DNA from: Spirosoma taeanense
Lineage (GTDB): Bacteria; Bacteroidota; Bacteroidia; Cytophagales; Spirosomataceae
DNA: 64,000 nt
Direction: 5' to 3'
Assembly: GCF_013127955.1 (NCBI RefSeq)
Contig: NZ_CP053435.1
Span: 4,650,001-4,714,000, forward strand
The position numbers were made by a program, and so were the translations under genes. Shown in pieces: positions 1 through 9,321 of the stretch. How positions within the stretch are numbered: position 1 is the stretch's first letter; each line of letters opens with the position of its first letter. Below the pieces are notes generated by a model. It was given only the letters and a program-made list of their open reading frames with translations, ran no database searches and was not told the DNA's origin.

Positions 1-2991
1 GCTTACTACCTGCTGAAGGATTCAAAGCGCTATCTGTGGTTTCTTTCCCAGGATGGAATCACCCGGTTTGACGGAACACGATTTGTCAATTATGCGCCAT
101 CAACGGAGCCTCCGGACCAGAATCAATCGCGACCCGGCCCAACCGGCAATACAGGTAATGGACTAGCCGAAACGCCCAACGGCGACCTCTGGTTTGGCAC
201 GGAGCAATGCCTGAATCACTACGTTCGCGCAACAAATCGTTTCAAAACGGTTTTTGCCCGAGATCGTAACGGTAAACCTATCCGGACCATGACGCACGTT
301 ATTGACGCGGACAGTCAGGAGGTCTGGTATATTAACGAAGCTCAAGGTTTAATGAGCTTCAACTGGCGCACAGGCCGGTCTAAATTGCACTCGTCGTTGC
401 TGCGCCACAATCCGGCGCACGACATTCAATACATTAAACACCGGCGCGAATCGGCCGAGATCTGGCTTCTGCTGCCCGACAACGGGGTTGTGTGCTATAA
501 TTACCGAACCAAGCAGAGCCGCTCGTTTTTCAGCAGTCGTACGGATAACCAGGCGGGAGCACCACGGCCTTTCTCTACGCTCTACCTGGCGTCCAACGGC
601 CTTGTCTGGCTCGCTTATACCGACGTTTTAATCGCCCTGAACCCCGCTACCGGCGACAGTCAGACGTATCCTGTCCCGACTGCTATTGGGACGAGCATTC
701 CCACGGCCATTGTACCCGATCAGCGGGGGCAGTTATGGGTCCCATCAGGTAATGCCGGGATTTATATTTTTGGCCTTGCACAACGAGGCTGGGTAGCTTC
801 CCTGCACCATAATCCGTATGATCCAAACAGCATTGCCAGTGAGGCAATACCCGAGCTTCTCATTGATGAAGAGAACATTGTCTGGTGCAATGCCGATCCG
901 GCGGGACTGGACCAGCTGATTCCGGATATACACGGCGTGCGCCACTATAACAACGATTCGCTGCGACAACCCACGTTAAGCGATCATACCGTGATGCAGA
1001 TCGAGGAAGATCGGCATGGTCAGATCTGGATTGGTACTTACCTGAATGGAATTGATGTCCTGAACCCAAAAACCGACCAGATTCGGCACTACGCCGTGTC
1101 AAACGAGCCGGGCGCACTACCGTCCAAAGTAATTGAAACCTTGTATAAAGATCGTCAGAAGCGTATCTGGGTTGGCAGCGGACGTAATGATCTAAGTTGG
1201 TACGATGAGACTTCAGACCGGTTTGTTCGGGTTACCGGTGCCGGTTCTGACTCCCTGCCCGCCGGAGGCCGCATCTATCAACTGGCCGAACGGGATGACG
1301 GTCAATTCTTCGTCAGCACCCTAAAAGGTCTTTACCTGCTCAACCCAGCCACCAACCGGTTTCGACTGCTGGCCGACCAAGACGCATGGTTCACGCGGGC
1401 CCTGTACTACGACCAGAAGCGACGCTGGCTTTTTGCCGGCAGACGTCTGCACGATCTGGTCTGTTATGAAGATTTAGGCAACCAGATACGCGTACGGTAT
1501 ACTGCGCTGCCAGCAGTCAGTGTCTATGACATTTCGCCCGATACAGATACCAGTCGCCTTTGGGTAGCTACCTTGCAGGGGCTGTATTTGCTACAGGCTA
1601 AAGATGGAAAAATTCTGCGTCACTGGACTGAGCGGGATGGCCTCCCACACCATGTCGTTTATAGCTGCCTGCCCGACCAGGCCGGTAATCGCTGGATCAG
1701 TACGAACCGGGGCATTGCCGTGTTGAATCCGCATACGGGTCAAATCCGGCGCGTTCATTCCATACCGCCGACCGAATTCAACGGCAATTCATTTTTGAAG
1801 GCTCAGTCGGGCGAGTTCTATTTTGGCAGCACCATTGGTCTGTTCCGGTTTGACCCGCTGAAGCAAACGGCCCGGCCCCATGCCTTGTCCGTAGCGCTGA
1901 CCGGTCTGCTCATCAATGACCAGCCCATACAGCCTGATTCGAACGTAACCGAGCTAAACACCCTGAAACTGTTGCCCCAGCAGTACACCGTAACGCTACA
2001 GTTTGGCGCAATTGATTACGTTAGTCAGGGAATGAACCGCTACCGGTATCGATTAACGGGCTATGATCAGGACTGGGTGGAAAGCGGAATCGTCAATACG
2101 GCACGTTACGTCAATCTGCCCGCCGGCCAATATACCTTCGAGGTGCTGGCGGCTGACGCCGAAGGACGCTGGACCCCTTCCGCGCGCCGGCTGGTCGTAA
2201 CGGTTGTACCGCCTTTCTGGCAAAAAAGCTGGTTCGTAGCCTTGCTGGTGTTCTTAACCGGACTGATCGGCTATGTAAGTTTTCGCACATATCTGGTCGG
2301 GCAGTTACGTCGGCAGCGACGTGAGTTCAAACTTCAGGCAGTCTCGCAGGAAGCGGAACGCGAACGGATCGCCCGGGATCTGCACGACCACATCGGCCCC
2401 GATCTGGTGGCCTTAAAATTACAGTTGGAGGCCGCCAGCGAAGACGTAGAAACCGAACCTACGCGCCTGGTACTGGAACGCACTATCGAACAGGCTGATC
2501 GGATCATAACCGACCTTCGGCAGATATCACACGCACTCATGCCCACCGGCCTGCAACAGCAGGGATTGGCAATGACCCTGAGTAAGTTCGTTAGCCAGCT
2601 AAACGGCGGGTCCGGAAAACCCGAGATCAATTTCACGCACGCGCTCGACGAACCGTTGCCCGAATCGCATCAGCAGGCCCTGTTGCAGATTGCCAAAGAA
2701 CTGATCAATAACGTTCTGAAGCATGCTCAGGCTACCGTAATCGACGTTGAACTGTATGAGCAGAATAACGAGGTTTTTCTGACGGTCTCTGATAATGGCC
2801 GGGGGTACGATCCCCGGGTCACTTCGCCAGCAACCGGTATCGGGCTGCGGAATGTCCGCAAAACGGTTAACCGTCTGCAGGGCCAGTTCACTATTTTAGC
2901 GAAACCAACCGGTGGGATGAGCCATCAGGTCGTGATTAAAAATAAGCTTATCGCTCCCAGACGATCTTCGAAATCGACAGGGCAGCCATAG
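1..2991 (+). CDS. Two-component sensor histidine kinase with beta-propeller sensor (5' end outside window)
   Basis: The reading frame is open from base 1, so the start lies outside the window; 996 codons are visible. Repeated blades with WFGT/LWF-type motifs (such as LWFGTE near nt 190 and IWIGTY near nt 1027) are Reg_prop beta-propeller repeats. A Y_Y_Y domain follows (about nt 1990-2200, with YRYRLTGYDQDW), then one membrane helix (about nt 2230-2295), a HisKA_3 dimerisation box (RDLHDHIGPDL, about nt 2374-2406) and a HATPase domain (N-box ELINNVLKHA, G1 box DNGRGYD). This is the NarL-type architecture of periplasmic sensing, often of polysaccharides, but without the response regulator fused in classical hybrid systems; a LuxR-type partner would have to be encoded elsewhere. 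The 3' end overlaps the convergent lipoprotein gene by 44 bp. The family is clear; the ligand is unknown. Confidence 0.93.
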   Translation, partial: AYYLLKDSKRYLWFLSQDGITRFDGTRFVNYAPSTEPPDQNQSRPGPTGNTGNGLAETPNGDLWFGTEQCLNHYVRATNRFKTVFARDRNGKPIRTMTHVIDADSQEVWYINEAQGLMSFNWRTGRSKLHSSLLRHNPAHDIQYIKHRRESAEIWLLLPDNGVVCYNYRTKQSRSFFSSRTDNQAGAPRPFSTLYLASNGLVWLAYTDVLIALNPATGDSQTYPVPTAIGTSIPTAIVPDQRGQLWVPSGNAGIYIFGLAQRGWVASLHHNPYDPNSIASEAIPELLIDEENIVWCNADPAGLDQLIPDIHGVRHYNNDSLRQPTLSDHTVMQIEEDRHGQIWIGTYLNGIDVLNPKTDQIRHYAVSNEPGALPSKVIETLYKDRQKRIWVGSGRNDLSWYDETSDRFVRVTGAGSDSLPAGGRIYQLAERDDGQFFVSTLKGLYLLNPATNRFRLLADQDAWFTRALYYDQKRRWLFAGRRLHDLVCYEDLGNQIRVRYTALPAVSVYDISPDTDTSRLWVATLQGLYLLQAKDGKILRHWTERDGLPHHVVYSCLPDQAGNRWISTNRGIAVLNPHTGQIRRVHSIPPTEFNGNSFLKAQSGEFYFGSTIGLFRFDPLKQTARPHALSVALTGLLINDQPIQPDSNVTELNTLKLLPQQYTVTLQFGAIDYVSQGMNRYRYRLTGYDQDWVESGIVNTARYVNLPAGQYTFEVLAADAEGRWTPSARRLVVTVVPPFWQKSWFVALLVFLTGLIGYVSFRTYLVGQLRRQRREFKLQAVSQEAERERIARDLHDHIGPDLVALKLQLEAASEDVETEPTRLVLERTIEQADRIITDLRQISHALMPTGLQQQGLAMTLSKFVSQLNGGSGKPEINFTHALDEPLPESHQQALLQIAKELINNVLKHAQATVIDVELYEQNNEVFLTVSDNGRGYDPRVTSPATGIGLRNVRKTVNRLQGQFTILAKPTGGMSHQVVIKNKLIAPRRSSKSTGQP

Positions 2992-3652
2992 CCACCAAAG
3001 CCAGACCAAGTACACCCGTTCCGAGGAGAATGGCGCCCATCGCCCAGCCCTTACCCCGGTAGTGCTCTTTGTTGCGGTTAATGGTTGTCAGGCTGGCTAC
3101 ACCCAGCAGAGTTGCCGAAAGCGGAACGCTGACGGCCAGCACCCAGGCCATTGTTGTGCCGCCCGGTACGAACAATAATCCAAAGGACAACACGGCCAGG
3201 CCCAGCGCAATCAGAGCCGGTTTGTAGGTTTTCCGGCTCGTACTGTGTCGGTCAATCTGGTGCGACTTAGGCGCGACGTGCGCGGCTGTTACGGCCCCCA
3301 GTAACCGGCTGAAGCGATGCCCCTGGTAGCTATCCGGATTCCGATGCCGGGAAGATTTCTCATCGGCTAAACCAGCTTTACTGGCTGACCGACTTACCGA
3401 GGGAATCGGCTCAGCTACGGCTCCGGGTTCATCAGACACGGGCCGGGCTAATGCTTCCGACAGGTCAGCGCTCCGGGGTAACGTGTCGGTCGAAGCCGTC
3501 AAAACGGCTAATCCTGGTTTTTGGTGTTCGAACGTAGTAGCCTGAGACTGGTAGTAGGCGTAACGGGCCGGGCCACAACCCGATACCAGAAGAACAATAG
3601 ATAGAAGGAAGGCATGCCGACGGCCGCCAGATTGCGAACGAAGCAGGAACAT
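2948..3652 (-). CDS. Putative membrane lipoprotein with DUF4190-like C-terminus
   Basis: A 234-residue protein. The N-terminus has basic residues, a hydrophobic stretch and a lipobox ending in LVSGC at about residue 26, so it is predicted to be a lipoprotein. A low-complexity polar region follows (about 30-130). The C-terminal third holds hydrophobic helices (about 148-190 and 205-228) separated by NRNKEHYRGKGWAMG, a layout like that of DUF4190-type small membrane domains, where a GRGxA segment joins two helices. The gene is convergent with the sensor kinase and their last 44 bp overlap. I do not recognise a function. The frame is supported by the signal peptide and coherent helices; the exact start is less certain. 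Confidence 0.75.
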   Translation of the reverse strand: MFLLRSQSGGRRHAFLLSIVLLVSGCGPARYAYYQSQATTFEHQKPGLAVLTASTDTLPRSADLSEALARPVSDEPGAVAEPIPSVSRSASKAGLADEKSSRHRNPDSYQGHRFSRLLGAVTAAHVAPKSHQIDRHSTSRKTYKPALIALGLAVLSFGLLFVPGGTTMAWVLAVSVPLSATLLGVASLTTINRNKEHYRGKGWAMGAILLGTGVLGLALVAMAALSISKIVWER

Positions 3653-3687
3653 GTAAGAGGCAGTAAAGGTTAAGTCATACGGTTCAG

Positions 3688-3719
3688 TTGGGAAAACTAG
3701 GGAATTGACCGTATTTTTG
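3688..3719 (+). promoter_or_regulatory. Bacteroidota-type promoter for the nusB operon
   Basis: TTG at 3688-3690, a 21-nt spacer, then TATTTTTG at 3712-3719, matching the TTG / TAnnTTTG consensus of the Bacteroidota primary sigma factor. It would give a 5' leader of roughly 45 nt before nusB. Confidence 0.75.
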
Positions 3720-3772
3720 CAACCAATTCAGACAGTTCTTTTTTTATCGGTAGATTAAATAGTTTAGGCGGG

Positions 3773-4942
3773 ATGCTCAACAGGCGACTACTCCGAATCA
3801 AGGTCATGCAGGCGTTATACGCTCTTCGGCAGGCCGAATTCTCTAACCAGCAACTGGCCCTCGACGGCATTGCTGATCTTTTCCAGCCCGACCTCAACTC
3901 GATGGTGCCGCAGGACAAACGGCAACTGGAAGGTTATCGACAGCTTGCGGGTCTGCTCTTTGAAGAAGCCATCAAAACCAATCAGCCCGCTCAGGACGAA
4001 GATGCGCCCCAGAAAGTGCTCAAGGCAGCGAACGACGGTCTGCTGTTTTACCAGATCCGGGGCAAGAAAGATCGCCAGCACCTGGCTCAGATGATGATCA
4101 AGCAGGTAAACGGCATTTATGAAGATTACCTCCGCGTTTTGCTATTACTCGTTGAACTGGGACAGGCCGCCCGCATTGATCGCCAGCGTCAGTACCGCGA
4201 CGTTGACGAAACTCCATTCCCTTTCGAATCAGACCTCAATGACAACGGTGTTGTGCAGGCGCTGGCCGCGCATCAGCCGCTGCAGAACGAAGCTGTGCGG
4301 CATGGCATCTCGTGGGCCGATGATCTCGGCTTTGTGCGCAAGGCACTGCGCGAAGTCCTGAAAACCGACGAAACCTACCGCGCTTATTGCGAGAAAATAA
4401 AGCACACGTCCGATGAAGATCAGGCGCTGGTTCAGTACATTCTTCGGACGCTGATTTTCAAACATGAAGTTATCCGGGACCACCTGGCCGAGATTGACCT
4501 GAGCTGGATTGAAAACAGCGAGGTGGTGCGGGGACTGGCCATCCGTACGCTCAAATCGGCTCAGGGCCCGACCGGCCTGAAACTCGAACCCCTCACCGAT
4601 GACTGGGAAGAAGACGAGCTTTTCCTGAATACCCTGTTTCAGAAGTCGCTCGAAAACGACGCCGAGTATGAGCAGTTGCTGGCCGATCAATTGAAAAACT
4701 GGGATGTGGAGCGCGTAGCCATTCTCGACAAGATTATCCTTAAACTGGCTGTCTGCGAGTTGCTTAACTTCCCCAACATTCCAATAAAGGTGACCATTAA
4801 TGAATATATCGAACTGGCAAAGGCGTACAGTACGCCTAAAAGCGGTAAATTTGTCAATGGAATCCTCGACAACCTTTCCGAAAAGCTTCAGGCTACGGGG
4901 CGTTTACGTAAGAGTGGACGCGGGTTGTTAGACAATAAATAA
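3773..4942 (+). CDS. nusB: Transcription antitermination factor NusB
   Basis: A 389-residue NusB. The canonical all-helical NusB RNA-binding domain lies in the C-terminal part (about 255-375, including VERVAILDKIILKLAVCELL and PIKVTINEYIELAKAYSTPK, the family signature). In the known system NusB with NusE/S10 binds boxA of rRNA leaders and supports antitermination. Bacterial NusB is usually about 140 residues; the extra N-terminal roughly 250 residues, which resemble a diverged repeat of the same fold (MLNRRLLRIKVMQALYAL at the N-terminus), are usual in Bacteroidota. It is the first gene of a block that runs through YtxH, DUF1573, yajC, YbbR and coaE. Confidence 0.95.
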   Translation: MLNRRLLRIKVMQALYALRQAEFSNQQLALDGIADLFQPDLNSMVPQDKRQLEGYRQLAGLLFEEAIKTNQPAQDEDAPQKVLKAANDGLLFYQIRGKKDRQHLAQMMIKQVNGIYEDYLRVLLLLVELGQAARIDRQRQYRDVDETPFPFESDLNDNGVVQALAAHQPLQNEAVRHGISWADDLGFVRKALREVLKTDETYRAYCEKIKHTSDEDQALVQYILRTLIFKHEVIRDHLAEIDLSWIENSEVVRGLAIRTLKSAQGPTGLKLEPLTDDWEEDELFLNTLFQKSLENDAEYEQLLADQLKNWDVERVAILDKIILKLAVCELLNFPNIPIKVTINEYIELAKAYSTPKSGKFVNGILDNLSEKLQATGRLRKSGRGLLDNK

Positions 4943-5028
4943 GTTACGCAGTTATAGAGTATGACCGCTGGATAAACCCGGTAACTTTCGTTACTCATCA
5001 ACTGTATAACAGAAAAACTCTTTTTGCA

Positions 5029-5331
5029 ATGAGCAGAACTGGCCGCGATTTAACCTTTATTCTGACCGGAATTGCCACTGGCGCTATTATAGGCTTACTG
5101 TATGCCCCCGAACAGGGCAAGATTACGCGTGACCGATTGTCGTTTCGACTCTCGAAATACCGCGAACAGCTCGAACACATGATCAACGACCTGCTGAACT
5201 CAGCCGATCTGCCGGAGAACTTTTCGAAGAATGAAGGCCAGCGCGTGGTGAACGACGCCCGCGAGAAGGCCGAACGGCTCCTCGAGGACGTTGATCGGCT
5301 GATGGCGCAGATCAAGCAGCAGAACGCATAA
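5029..5331 (+). CDS. YtxH domain-containing protein
   Basis: A 100-residue protein with one N-terminal membrane helix (about 8-26, FILTGIATGAIIGLLYAP) followed directly by the GK(I/L) motif and a long charged helix rich in Glu, Arg and Lys, the YtxH (gas-vesicle/stress-like) pattern. The function of YtxH proteins is poorly defined; they are small membrane-anchored helical proteins often linked to envelope stress. It follows nusB by 86 bp on the same strand, which fits the conserved order of this block in Bacteroidota. Confidence 0.85.
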   Translation: MSRTGRDLTFILTGIATGAIIGLLYAPEQGKITRDRLSFRLSKYREQLEHMINDLLNSADLPENFSKNEGQRVVNDAREKAERLLEDVDRLMAQIKQQNA

Positions 5332-5437
5332 ATTACGTTAAAAAGGCTTTTACGGATTGTGGTTGGCTGACATAGCAGAAATCCTGTGGCTGCCAGCCAC
5401 TAACTATAAACAGCCTATCACAATCTGGTTTTCACAG

Positions 5438-5893
5438 ATGCACATCAGAAACTGGCTTCTCGTCGCGGCTCTGGCTGGTATTGGTCTCGGGCAGTTTAGC
5501 TGCGATAACCGGCAACAGGGCGAAACGGCAAAGGCGGCAGCGTCGGAGAAAATGCCGAGGATTACCTTCGCCGAGACAGGTGTCTTCGACTTTGGGCAAT
5601 TGACCGAAGGTGATACGGTTGAGCATGTTTTCAAATTCACCAACACGGGCGAATTTCCGCTGATCATCAACAACATAACCGCTTCCTGTGGCTGCACAAC
5701 GCCCGAATGGCCACGCGAACCGGTAGCCCCCGGCGCTACTTCCTCTATCCGGGTTCGGTTTAACAGCCGCGGCAAAAGCGGAGAGCAGAATAAGACCGTT
5801 ACGGTCTTCGCCAATACGAACCCGTCGATGACGGACCTTCAGTTCAGAGCTATGGTGAAGCCGAAATCGGATTCAACAGGTTCTAATTCTTAA
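5438..5893 (+). CDS. DUF1573 domain lipoprotein
   Basis: A 151-residue protein if the ATG at 5438 is used. That start is preferred over the one at 5357 because it begins a proper signal peptide (MHIRNWLLVAALAGIGLG) with a lipobox cysteine about 20 residues in (GQFSC). The body is a DUF1573 domain, an immunoglobulin-like fold: FDFGQLTEGDTVEHVFKFTN, then the conserved ASCGCTTPEWP and the VRFNSRGKSG strand. The protein is predicted to sit in the envelope facing the periplasm; the biochemical role of DUF1573 is unknown. It lies between YtxH and yajC in the nusB-coaE block. Confidence 0.9.
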   Translation: MHIRNWLLVAALAGIGLGQFSCDNRQQGETAKAAASEKMPRITFAETGVFDFGQLTEGDTVEHVFKFTNTGEFPLIINNITASCGCTTPEWPREPVAPGATSSIRVRFNSRGKSGEQNKTVTVFANTNPSMTDLQFRAMVKPKSDSTGSNS

Positions 5894-5920
5894 CAGGCCA
5901 ACCTTTTTATCACCCAGACT

Positions 5921-6244
5921 ATGTACTCCATTCTTTTACAGGCTTCGGCCAGCTCCAACACATCAATGATCTCCAATGTGCTGTTATGGGTCGGTATCAT
6001 TATCGTTTTTTACTTCTTCATGATTCGTCCGCAACAGAAAAAGCAGAAGGATCAGAAGAACTTTGTGGAAAACCTTAAAAAAGGAGATAATGTCGTAACC
6101 ATCGGTGGCTTGCACGGCCGCATCGTATCCGTTGAAGGCACAACCGTAACTCTTGAAGTTGACCGGGGCGTAAAGATGGTCTTTGAAAAGTCGTCTATTT
6201 CGCGGGAAGCTACCATTACCAAACCCGAAGAAACCGAAAAGTAA
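5921..6244 (+). CDS. yajC: Preprotein translocase subunit YajC
   Basis: A 107-residue protein with one membrane helix (about 18-38) followed by the diagnostic FMIRPQQKKQKD segment and a small beta domain with GDNVVTIGGLHGRIVSV. YajC is an accessory subunit of the SecDF-YajC complex, which assists SecYEG-dependent protein export at the inner membrane. It starts 27 bp after the DUF1573 gene, so co-transcription is likely. Length and motifs are normal for the family. Confidence 0.96.
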   Translation: MYSILLQASASSNTSMISNVLLWVGIIIVFYFFMIRPQQKKQKDQKNFVENLKKGDNVVTIGGLHGRIVSVEGTTVTLEVDRGVKMVFEKSSISREATITKPEETEK

Positions 6245-6336
6245 GGCTTTAAACCAAGTTGCGCCTGTGCTGTTGATAGGTCAGCACACCAGCCCGGCTT
6301 CCTATACCCACGTTCAGCAACTGCCCTGTTTTATCT

Positions 6337-7032
6337 GTGATACCCGCTCAAAACGCCCGCCCATTCCAGCCAACAAAAGCATTGCTTTGTTTGGGCGCAG
6401 CCACGCTGTTCTGGTTTCTGAGCGCCTTAAACAGAAATGGCTACACCCTGAATGTAGAGTATCCGGTGCGGTTTGTGTATAACGACTCGCTATATGTGCC
6501 GACCACGCCCCTCCCCCGCACCGTGCGCGTAAACGTTTCGGGCGATGGCTGGGCGCTGCTACGTCATTCGTGGCTGCCGTTCCGGGTCGAGCCGGTCGAT
6601 TACATGGTCAAAAACCCCTTGCAGGCATCGGTTATTAATACCTCCTCGCTGACCGCAGCGCTGGCTGAGCACATAAAAAAACTGCACGTAAATTACGTCG
6701 TGGCCGATACGCTCGAAATGGGCTTTGACCGGCGCATGATCAAAACGATCCGGCTCCTGCCCGATAGTCTGCACATTAATCTGGCCCCTCGTTTTATTGT
6801 GTCGAGCGTAATTAACCTAACCCCGCGTACCATTCAGGTTGAAGGTCCGGAACACCTCGTGCGCGGGCTGTCAGATACGGTGTTTGTGAAGATTCCCCGC
6901 AAACGTATTGTTGACAACTACGACGAAGAAGTCCCGCTGAACTATTTTCGCCATCCGCTCCTGCATACCAGCACCGACCGCGTTGCGGTGAGTTTTGAAG
7001 TTGGCGAACTCCTCTCTCCACCGGGTCAGTAA
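6337..7032 (+). CDS. YbbR-like domain-containing protein
   Basis: A 231-residue protein with an N-terminal membrane anchor (about 14-30, KALLCLGAATLFWFLSALN) and beta-rich YbbR-like repeats; FWFLSALN followed by a strand at VEYPVRFV is typical of the family, as is the later VEGPEHLVRGLSDTVFV. In other phyla YbbR proteins regulate the diadenylate cyclase CdaA; whether this copy does so is not known and no cyclase gene lies in the window. It sits between yajC and coaE, the usual place in Bacteroidota. Confidence 0.85.
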   Translation: MIPAQNARPFQPTKALLCLGAATLFWFLSALNRNGYTLNVEYPVRFVYNDSLYVPTTPLPRTVRVNVSGDGWALLRHSWLPFRVEPVDYMVKNPLQASVINTSSLTAALAEHIKKLHVNYVVADTLEMGFDRRMIKTIRLLPDSLHINLAPRFIVSSVINLTPRTIQVEGPEHLVRGLSDTVFVKIPRKRIVDNYDEEVPLNYFRHPLLHTSTDRVAVSFEVGELLSPPGQ

Positions 7033-7048
7033 CGGGTCTTCGCAACGC

Positions 7049-7675
7049 ATGAAAGCTCCCCTGCAGATTGGCGTAACGGGCGGTATTGGGTCGGGCAAGA
7101 GCCTGGTATGCCGTGTATTCCGTGCCCTCGGTATTCCGGTTTATGAAGCCGATGAACGCGCGAAATGGCTTACGGAACACGACCCTATCCTGAAAGCAGA
7201 CATAATCCGGGTGCTGGGACCCAATGCATATGACCCAATCGGGCGTTATGACCGGGCCTGGGTGGCGTCGCAGGTATTTTCTGATCCTGTCTTACTGTCC
7301 CGGCTCAATGCCGTTATTCACCCCCGCGTGGCCGCCGATACATTGGGCTGGACGAATGAGCACGCAGCCCAGCCTTACGTGATCAAGGAAGCCGCCCTGA
7401 TGGGAGCCGCCGGCGCCAATAATACGCTGCACAAAGTGGTTGTTGTACAGGCCCCTGCAACATTGCGTATCGAGCGGATTCGCCTGCGCGACCCGTTCCG
7501 CTCCGATCAGGAAATTAGCAACATCATCAACCGCCAGGTCAGCGACGCTGAGCGGCTCAGTATCGCTGATTACGTACTCGAAAACGACGAAAGGCAGTTA
7601 TTGCTTCCACAAATTATGGCGTTGCACCACGAATTTTTGCGACAGGCAGCCGAACAGCGCGTTACCAGACGGTAG
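7049..7675 (+). CDS. coaE: Dephospho-CoA kinase
   Basis: A 208-residue protein beginning at the ATG at 7049; an in-frame ATG at 6995 lies inside the YbbR gene and would add 18 atypical residues. The P-loop is GGIGSGKS (about residues 10-17), followed by the CoaE features EADERAKWL, IHPRV and NRQVSDAERL. CoaE phosphorylates the 3'-hydroxyl of dephospho-CoA with ATP, the last step of coenzyme A synthesis, in the cytoplasm. It starts 16 bp after the YbbR stop and probably ends the operon. Confidence 0.96.
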   Translation: MKAPLQIGVTGGIGSGKSLVCRVFRALGIPVYEADERAKWLTEHDPILKADIIRVLGPNAYDPIGRYDRAWVASQVFSDPVLLSRLNAVIHPRVAADTLGWTNEHAAQPYVIKEAALMGAAGANNTLHKVVVVQAPATLRIERIRLRDPFRSDQEISNIINRQVSDAERLSIADYVLENDERQLLLPQIMALHHEFLRQAAEQRVTRR

Positions 7676-7775
7676 TCAGAGAGGATACTTTCCACCCTAT
7701 AATTCGATCAGATTTTCTGAAACCTTTCGATATATCTACCAGTTCCATAGGAAAAATCTAAGCAACAAATACGTT

Positions 7776-8348
7776 ATGAAACAATTCCTGATGGTAGCTG
7801 GATTACTGACCGTAATCTATAGCTGTTCCCCCCGGGTAACTGTCGATAGCAACAGCCGGGTTAACTTTAACAAGTATAAAACATTTGCCTGGATGGATTC
7901 CGATGTTAAGGCAGGACAAAATCCATTGTACTACAACCAGCTGGCAACAGAGAGCGTCGAAAATACGATGGCAAAAGTTCTGCAGGATAAGGGCCTTCAA
8001 CAAGTTGAATCGCGCCCGGATCTGCTGGTGGGTTATCACTTCTTTGTTGAAGACAAAACACGCACCGTCGCACAGCCTGTTTCGCCAATCTATGGTCCTT
8101 ACTTAGGCTGGGGTCGATGGGGTTATGCGGGCTGGGGCCCCGGCTGGTGGGGCTGGGGCGGACAGCAGTACGTTCAGCAGGAGTATCAGTCCGGTACGTT
8201 GGTAGTTGATATGGTCGATGCCCGCACGCACCAGTTAGTGTGGCGGGGCTCTATTCAGAACGCCGTTGCTGATCCGGCCCGGATTACTGCGCAACTGACC
8301 CGCGAAGTGGAACGAATCACCGAGAAATTCCCCGATCGGAATAGCTAG
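7776..8348 (+). CDS. DUF4136 domain lipoprotein
   Basis: A 190-residue protein from the ATG at 7776. The signal peptide ends in a lipobox (TVIYSC, Cys at about 18). The DUF4136 body shows the opening FNKYKTFAWMD, a DLLVGYHFFVEDK strand, a Gly/Trp-rich loop (about 108-130) and the closing VVDMVDARTHQLVWRGSIQ. DUF4136 proteins are envelope lipoproteins of unknown function and often occur in several copies; another lies at 62028-62597. It is 100 bp downstream of coaE and is followed by a strong hairpin, so it may be its own transcription unit. Confidence 0.9.
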   Translation: MKQFLMVAGLLTVIYSCSPRVTVDSNSRVNFNKYKTFAWMDSDVKAGQNPLYYNQLATESVENTMAKVLQDKGLQQVESRPDLLVGYHFFVEDKTRTVAQPVSPIYGPYLGWGRWGYAGWGPGWWGWGGQQYVQQEYQSGTLVVDMVDARTHQLVWRGSIQNAVADPARITAQLTREVERITEKFPDRNS

Positions 8349-8358
8349 GTAGTTGATG

Positions 8359-8410
8359 AGAATACAAAACGGCCCCGACCTAACAGTACGTCGGGGCCGT
8401 TTTGTATTCT
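8359..8410. terminator. Bidirectional terminator hairpin
   Basis: Perfect 21-bp arms (8359-8379 and 8390-8410) around a 10-nt loop, GC-rich at the top and with A-rich/T-rich stem bases at the foot, so either strand yields a stem ending in T residues. It lies between the convergent DUF4136 and nucleotidyltransferase genes. Confidence 0.85.
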
Positions 8411-8421
8411 GTGCATTAACT

Positions 8422-9321
8422 TTAGGGCCAGAGCGTTGTCGGATAAGTTCCTTCGTCATGCAGGTTCCGGAGCGCAGCCTGAACAGTTGGCTTATCTTCC
8501 GGGTAAGTGACGCCAAACCAGGCCGAGCGGCTACGAAACACCTTGCAGTTGCCCGTGTTGGTCTGAATCAGATTCGTCATCACGGTCGGAATATAAAACT
8601 CGGCCTTGGGCGCATTGATGTTGGCAATGGCGTAGCTTTCAAACTGGTGCTGAACCAGCGGAAAAACAGAGGGTTTGAAACCCCAGAAATTCATAGAAAC
8701 TGGCGTGTCGGGTGCCAGTGGGGTTAATCCATCGGCTTCTTCGAAAACAATCTGCCCGTCTTTCTCGTAGATTTTTGTCCGCTCGATTACCGACGCCAGG
8801 TTACCATTTTCGCCTACGTCGCATACGCCCCGCGACACCGACCCATTCTCCGACAGGGTATTTTTTACTTCGTAGCCGACCATAGCGTGAAGCTGATCGT
8901 CGGTATTGGTCTTCAGGAAGTCGCTGATTAGCTGGAACGCTTCGAAACCATAAAAATCGTCGGCATTGATAACGGCAAACGGCGTGTCAACGTGGTTTTT
9001 GGCGCAGAGCATAGCATGGCCCGTTCCCCACGGTTTTGTCCGGACGACTTCTCCTACCTCAGCCGGTACATATGAATTCAATGCCTGAATGGCATAATCC
9101 ACCTCGATTTTACCGGCCAACTTTTTACCAAATATTTCTTTAAAATCGGCGCGGAGTTCTTCCCGAATGATGAACACCACCTTGCCAAAACCGGCTCGGA
9201 TAGCGTCAAATAACGAATAATCCATGATGGTTTCGCCGTTCGGCCCGAACTGGTCGAGCTGCTTGATACCACCATAACGGCTGCCCATACCGGCTGCCAG
9301 GATCAGAAGGGTAGGTTGCAT
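8422..9321 (-). CDS. Sugar-phosphate nucleotidyltransferase
   Basis: A 299-residue protein opening with the nucleotidyltransferase signature LILAAGMGSRYGGIKQLDQF, where LAAGxGxR binds the nucleotide and a downstream Lys contacts the phosphate. Further family features are INADDFYG (the metal-binding Asp) and SMNFWGFKP. These enzymes join a sugar-1-phosphate to an NTP to give an NDP-sugar for envelope or exopolysaccharide synthesis. GalU-like and RmlA-like relatives are both possible and the sequence alone does not settle the sugar. The gene stands alone, transcribed toward the hairpin at 8359-8410. Confidence 0.88.
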   Translation of the reverse strand: MQPTLLILAAGMGSRYGGIKQLDQFGPNGETIMDYSLFDAIRAGFGKVVFIIREELRADFKEIFGKKLAGKIEVDYAIQALNSYVPAEVGEVVRTKPWGTGHAMLCAKNHVDTPFAVINADDFYGFEAFQLISDFLKTNTDDQLHAMVGYEVKNTLSENGSVSRGVCDVGENGNLASVIERTKIYEKDGQIVFEEADGLTPLAPDTPVSMNFWGFKPSVFPLVQHQFESYAIANINAPKAEFYIPTVMTNLIQTNTGNCKVFRSRSAWFGVTYPEDKPTVQAALRNLHDEGTYPTTLWP

